From Castellaniella sp. (GTDB lineage: Bacteria; Pseudomonadota; Gammaproteobacteria; Burkholderiales; Burkholderiaceae_B), in the NCBI RefSeq assembly GCF_004321985.1, contig NZ_SCQN01000011.1, positions 124,001 to 188,000 on the forward strand: a DNA stretch of 64,000 nucleotides, in the 5' to 3' direction. Position numbers and translations under genes: made by a program. Every line of letters begins with the position of its first letter. Positions within the stretch are counted from its first letter, which is position 1. This document shows, piece after piece, positions 63,159-64,000 of this stretch. The notes below the pieces were generated by a model, which saw nothing but the letters and a program-made list of their open reading frames with translations, was not told the DNA's origin and searched no databases.

Positions 63159-64000
63159 TCAGAGCAGCACCAGGTCGTACTGCTCCTGGCTGTAGCTGGC
63201 CTCGACCGCCAGCGAAATGGGCTTGCCCACAAAGTCTCCCAGCATGGCCAGGTGCTGGCTTTCTTCTTCCAGGAACAGGTCGATCACATCCTGGGACGCC
63301 ACGATGCGGAATTCCCGGGGATCGAATTGCCGCGCTTCGCGCAGGATCTCCCGAAGGATTTCGTAGCAGAGCGTGCGCGGCGTGCGCACGGTACCGCGTG
63401 ACTGGCACGTTGGGCAGGGCTCGCAGAGCTGGTGCGCCAGTGAGTCGCGGGTCCGCTTGCGCGTCATTTCGACCAGGCCGAGCTGGCTGAAGCCGCTGAC
63501 GGTCACGCGGGTACGGTCATGGGACAGTGCCTTGTTGAGTTCTGCGAGGACTGAGGCCTGGTGGTTCTCGTCGTCCATGTCGATGAAATCCAGGACGATG
63601 ATGCCGCCCAGATTGCGCAGCCTGAGCTGGCGGGCGATGGCCACAGCTGCTTCCAGGTTGGTCTTGAAAATGGTGTCGTCAAAGTTTCGTCCGCCGACGT
63701 AGCCCCCCGTGTTGACGTCCACGGTCGTCAGGGCCTCGGTCTGGTCGATGATCAGGTACCCGCCCGATTTCAGCCCTACCCGCCGTGACAGCGCCTGCGC
63801 AATTTCCTCGTCCACGTTGGCGGTGTCGAACAGCGGCCGGTTGCCGCTGTAGTGGTGGATGCGGTCCATGACTGATGGCGTGTAGTGCCCGGCCCATTCC
63901 AGCAGTTCCTGGGTCATCGCCCGGGAGTCGACCTGGATGGCCTGGATGTCTGGCGTCACCATGTCGCGCAGCACGCGCTGCGCCAGCGTCAGGTCGGTGT
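63159..64000 (-). CDS. rng: Ribonuclease G, 3' part (5' end outside window)
   Basis: 280 codons of the C-terminal part. Catalytic aspartates are in LTTVDVNTGGYVGG and IIVLDFIDMDD. The zinc-link region is LCEPCPTCQSRG. The reading ends soon after (SQEQYDLVLL), without the long disordered tail of RNase E, so RNase G is the better call. It processes 16S rRNA and mRNAs. It is convergent with the lipoprotein gene across 73 bases. Confidence 0.93.
   Translation of the reverse strand, partial: TDLTLAQRVLRDMVTPDIQAIQVDSRAMTQELLEWAGHYTPSVMDRIHHYSGNRPLFDTANVDEEIAQALSRRVGLKSGGYLIIDQTEALTTVDVNTGGYVGGRNFDDTIFKTNLEAAVAIARQLRLRNLGGIIVLDFIDMDDENHQASVLAELNKALSHDRTRVTVSGFSQLGLVEMTRKRTRDSLAHQLCEPCPTCQSRGTVRTPRTLCYEILREILREARQFDPREFRIVASQDVIDLFLEEESQHLAMLGDFVGKPISLAVEASYSQEQYDLVLL

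Noticed and set aside
1-64000. tRNA, rRNA, CRISPR, IS, prophage or toxin-antitoxin elements
   Set aside because: None seen: no cloverleaf-like arms with CCA ends, no spaced repeat arrays, no transposase or integrase motifs. Gene content is core metabolism and envelope.

Overview
The window looks like a chromosomal core-genome segment of a high-GC betaproteobacterium (Burkholderiales, most likely family Alcaligenaceae, near Bordetella, Castellaniella or Pusillimonas). The reasons are the gene orders xseB-ispA-dxs, rpsF-priB-rpsR-rplI-dnaB and alaC-hom-thrC, the Bordetella-like run of lipopolysaccharide (LPS) core genes after dnaE, and PriB, which is typical of beta/gammaproteobacteria. Genus is inference only. 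I see no rRNA, tRNA, CRISPR array, insertion sequence, phage gene or integrase. Coding density is very high, and many neighbours overlap by 1-8 bases.

Layout. 1-1332: end of typA, then a fused YqiA-like esterase/GNAT acetyltransferase. 1510-5846: a TRAP transporter (dctP-dctQ-dctM) with a class III CoA-transferase behind it. 5876-8923 (minus): a polar amino-acid ABC transporter (hisJ-hisQ-hisM-hisP type). 9070-12460: a LOG-family phosphoribohydrolase divergent from polA. 12500-16960: Na/Pi cotransporter, htpX, a DMT exporter and a rhodanese. 16968-18101: a Rieske oxygenase. 18357-22285: xseB-ispA-dxs-folE2 (isoprenoid precursors and pterin). 22294-25260 (minus): rpsF-priB-rpsR-rplI, terminator, dnaB. 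25346-29080 (minus): Mth938-like protein, bcp, PIN-PhoH protein, pdxA. 29252-33137: alaC-hom-thrC. 33296-35342: ornithine cyclodeaminase and arginase. 35339-36208 (minus): hpnD. 36304-41023: alr-SDR-radA-TSUP permease-kdkA. 41020-41766 (minus): Tat-exported carbonic anhydrase. 42072-43614: rpiA and phoU. 43642-47014 (minus): argA-rfbB-rfbD. 47103-54421: hrpA and dnaE. 54418-62637: LPS glycosyltransferases, a cytosolic NodB-type deacetylase, a YdcF/ElyC protein, a GT9 heptosyltransferase and msbA. 62654-64000: a small lipoprotein and the 3' part of rng.

How the genes work together. Several runs are compact pathways: TRAP uptake plus CoA activation of an organic acid, arginine to ornithine to proline, pyruvate/alanine and threonine synthesis, and LPS core assembly ending with the MsbA flippase. 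kdkA and the unpaired rfbB/rfbD add to the envelope-glycan theme. Shared regulatory features visible here are: stem-loops just after both solute-binding-protein genes; palindromic -10 octamers between two divergent gene pairs; -10 boxes placed exactly six bases before the ATG of dnaE and of the LPS deacetylase, which suggests leaderless messages; and a hairpin leader before rpsF.

No single cassette here is clearly a new defence or mobile system. The best leads are the esterase-acetyltransferase fusion, a short-chain dehydrogenase whose catalytic serine is cysteine, a Rieske protein with an enlarged cluster loop, the TRAP/CoA-transferase unit, the argA-rfbB-rfbD operon and the LPS core cluster with its cytosolic deacetylase. 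No homology search was run; all calls are from reading motifs, lengths and context.
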